Source: Pirellulales bacterium (GTDB taxonomy: Bacteria; Planctomycetota; Planctomycetia; Pirellulales; Thermoguttaceae). From it: a stretch of 25,893 nucleotides of DNA. Position 1 is the stretch's first letter; the number at the start of each line of letters is the position of its first letter. The notes beneath the pieces are model-generated. The model was not told the DNA's origin. It was given only the letters and a program-made list of their open reading frames with translations, and ran no database searches. The position numbers were made by a program, and so were the translations under genes. Shown piece by piece: positions 25,346 to 25,893 of the stretch. The stretch spans positions 1-25,893 of the forward strand of contig JAUWHT010000250.1 of assembly GCA_030605745.1 (NCBI GenBank), given 5' to 3'.

Positions 25346-25837
25346 GTGGGAACGGCCAAAAAGACCGCCAAGAACACCGGCAAGTCCAAGAGGACGTCAA
25401 CCGTCAACAAGACGCCGACAGCCCAAAAGGCGCCGACTACTAAAAGGACAGCGACCGCCGAGAAAAAATCGGCCGCCAAACGTCCCGGTTGCTCGACCGT
25501 GGCGATCGAGCGCCGTGGCGGAGACCGCCGCCGCAAGGCGTCGGACCGGCGCAACAGGGACGAGCTGGTAGCCGTGGAACGGCGTCAGATACACCGTCGC
25601 GCAAAGGTCAATCGTCGCCGGCAGATCGATCCGACCACCTGCGAACGCGATTACTCCTTTGACGAAATCGAGTTCATGAACGCCATAGACGACTACAAGC
25701 GTGTCAGCGGACGGATGTTCCCAACTTGCAGCGAGGTGCTGGAAGTGGTCAAGAAACTCGGCTACGAGAAGCGTCTGCAGGCCGACCTGACCGATCAGCC
25801 GGCCCCCGGACTCCCGGAATCACGAAACTCCATTTAG
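25346..25837 (+). CDS. Protein with Lys/Ala/Thr-rich histone-H1-like N-terminus and unknown C-terminal domain
   Basis: A 163-residue protein starting at GTG 25346, which has a GGAGGGA ribosome binding site 7 bp upstream; the open frame extends to 25253 but without a site. Residues about 1-55 are low-complexity (KKTAKNTGKSKRT, TAQKAPTTKRT, AEKKSAAKRP), typical of flexible DNA- or polyanion-binding tails. A very Arg-rich stretch follows (ERRGGDRRRKASDRRNRDE, RRQIHRRAKVNRRRQ). The C-terminal part (about 108-150; YSFDEIEFMNAIDDYKR, MFPTCSEVLEVVKKLGY) looks like a compact helical domain found, as I recall, in other planctomycete proteins. Possible nucleoid or regulatory role, inferred only. Confidence 0.75.
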   Translation: MGTAKKTAKNTGKSKRTSTVNKTPTAQKAPTTKRTATAEKKSAAKRPGCSTVAIERRGGDRRRKASDRRNRDELVAVERRQIHRRAKVNRRRQIDPTTCERDYSFDEIEFMNAIDDYKRVSGRMFPTCSEVLEVVKKLGYEKRLQADLTDQPAPGLPESRNSI

Positions 25838-25893
25838 GGTAGTGCCTCATGATGTTGGCAAGAAATAGCGGGGTTGTTATGCTATTGCCTCCC

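Noticed and set aside
25849..25893. Possible start of a gene (ATG ATG TTG GCA...) at the window end
   Set aside because: Open to the edge, but only 15 codons and no ribosome binding site; cannot be judged.

Overview
The window looks like a planctomycete chromosome (Planctomycetota, probably Pirellulales-like). It carries a very large surface protein with an N-terminal LEPLEQRTLLS motif, an Lpg1974/BBP7-type outer membrane protein, the planctomycete pairing of a small HTH regulator with a tyrosine recombinase, and GC-rich codon usage. All assignments come from reading the sequence; no database was searched.

Left part, about 1-9589: a tRNA-Ser(GGA) gene (98-181) is the integration site of a compact integrative element (element A). 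It contains a tyrosine recombinase (minus), a small HTH regulator (minus), a complete type I restriction-modification operon hsdM-hsdS-hsdR (plus) and a small stand-alone PD-(D/E)xK nuclease gene. A 24-bp copy of the tRNA 3' end recurs at 9566-9589 and closes the element. The integrase gene runs through the attachment core. A 66-codon tail in the same frame as the integrase sits at the far end (9364-9565), so the core lies inside the integrase coding frame and integration swaps the protein's C-terminus. Matching TGTGCCGG-N4-TGTGCCAG motifs flank the core on both sides and may be recombinase arm sites.

Middle and right part, 9590-24684: a third copy of the tRNA 3' end (22 bp) at 24663-24684 suggests a second, older island (element B) in tandem at the same tRNA. 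Its left end holds the stump of a different tyrosine recombinase and an IS630-like stump. It then carries a TrmO-like gene, one 3413-codon gene (minus) for an exported multidomain protein (IdeS/Mac-like cysteine peptidase region, RTX-like repeats, VWA domain, FG-GAP-like repeats, 47-residue C-terminal repeats), a 132-bp palindromic MITE-like element, and an outer membrane beta-barrel gene with a Cys-rich N-terminal segment. At its right end is a graveyard of gene fragments joined in frame: glycosyltransferase to AmrS-like radical SAM enzyme, and IS66 transposase to methyltransferase.

Right flank, 24685-25893: two ordinary plus-strand genes, an 87-residue conserved-looking protein with a sigma70-like promoter and a 163-residue protein with a Lys/Ala/Thr-rich histone-H1-like N-terminal half. 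The most unusual observations are the integration-dependent integrase tail swap, the two sets of arm-like repeats, and the tandem use of one tRNA.
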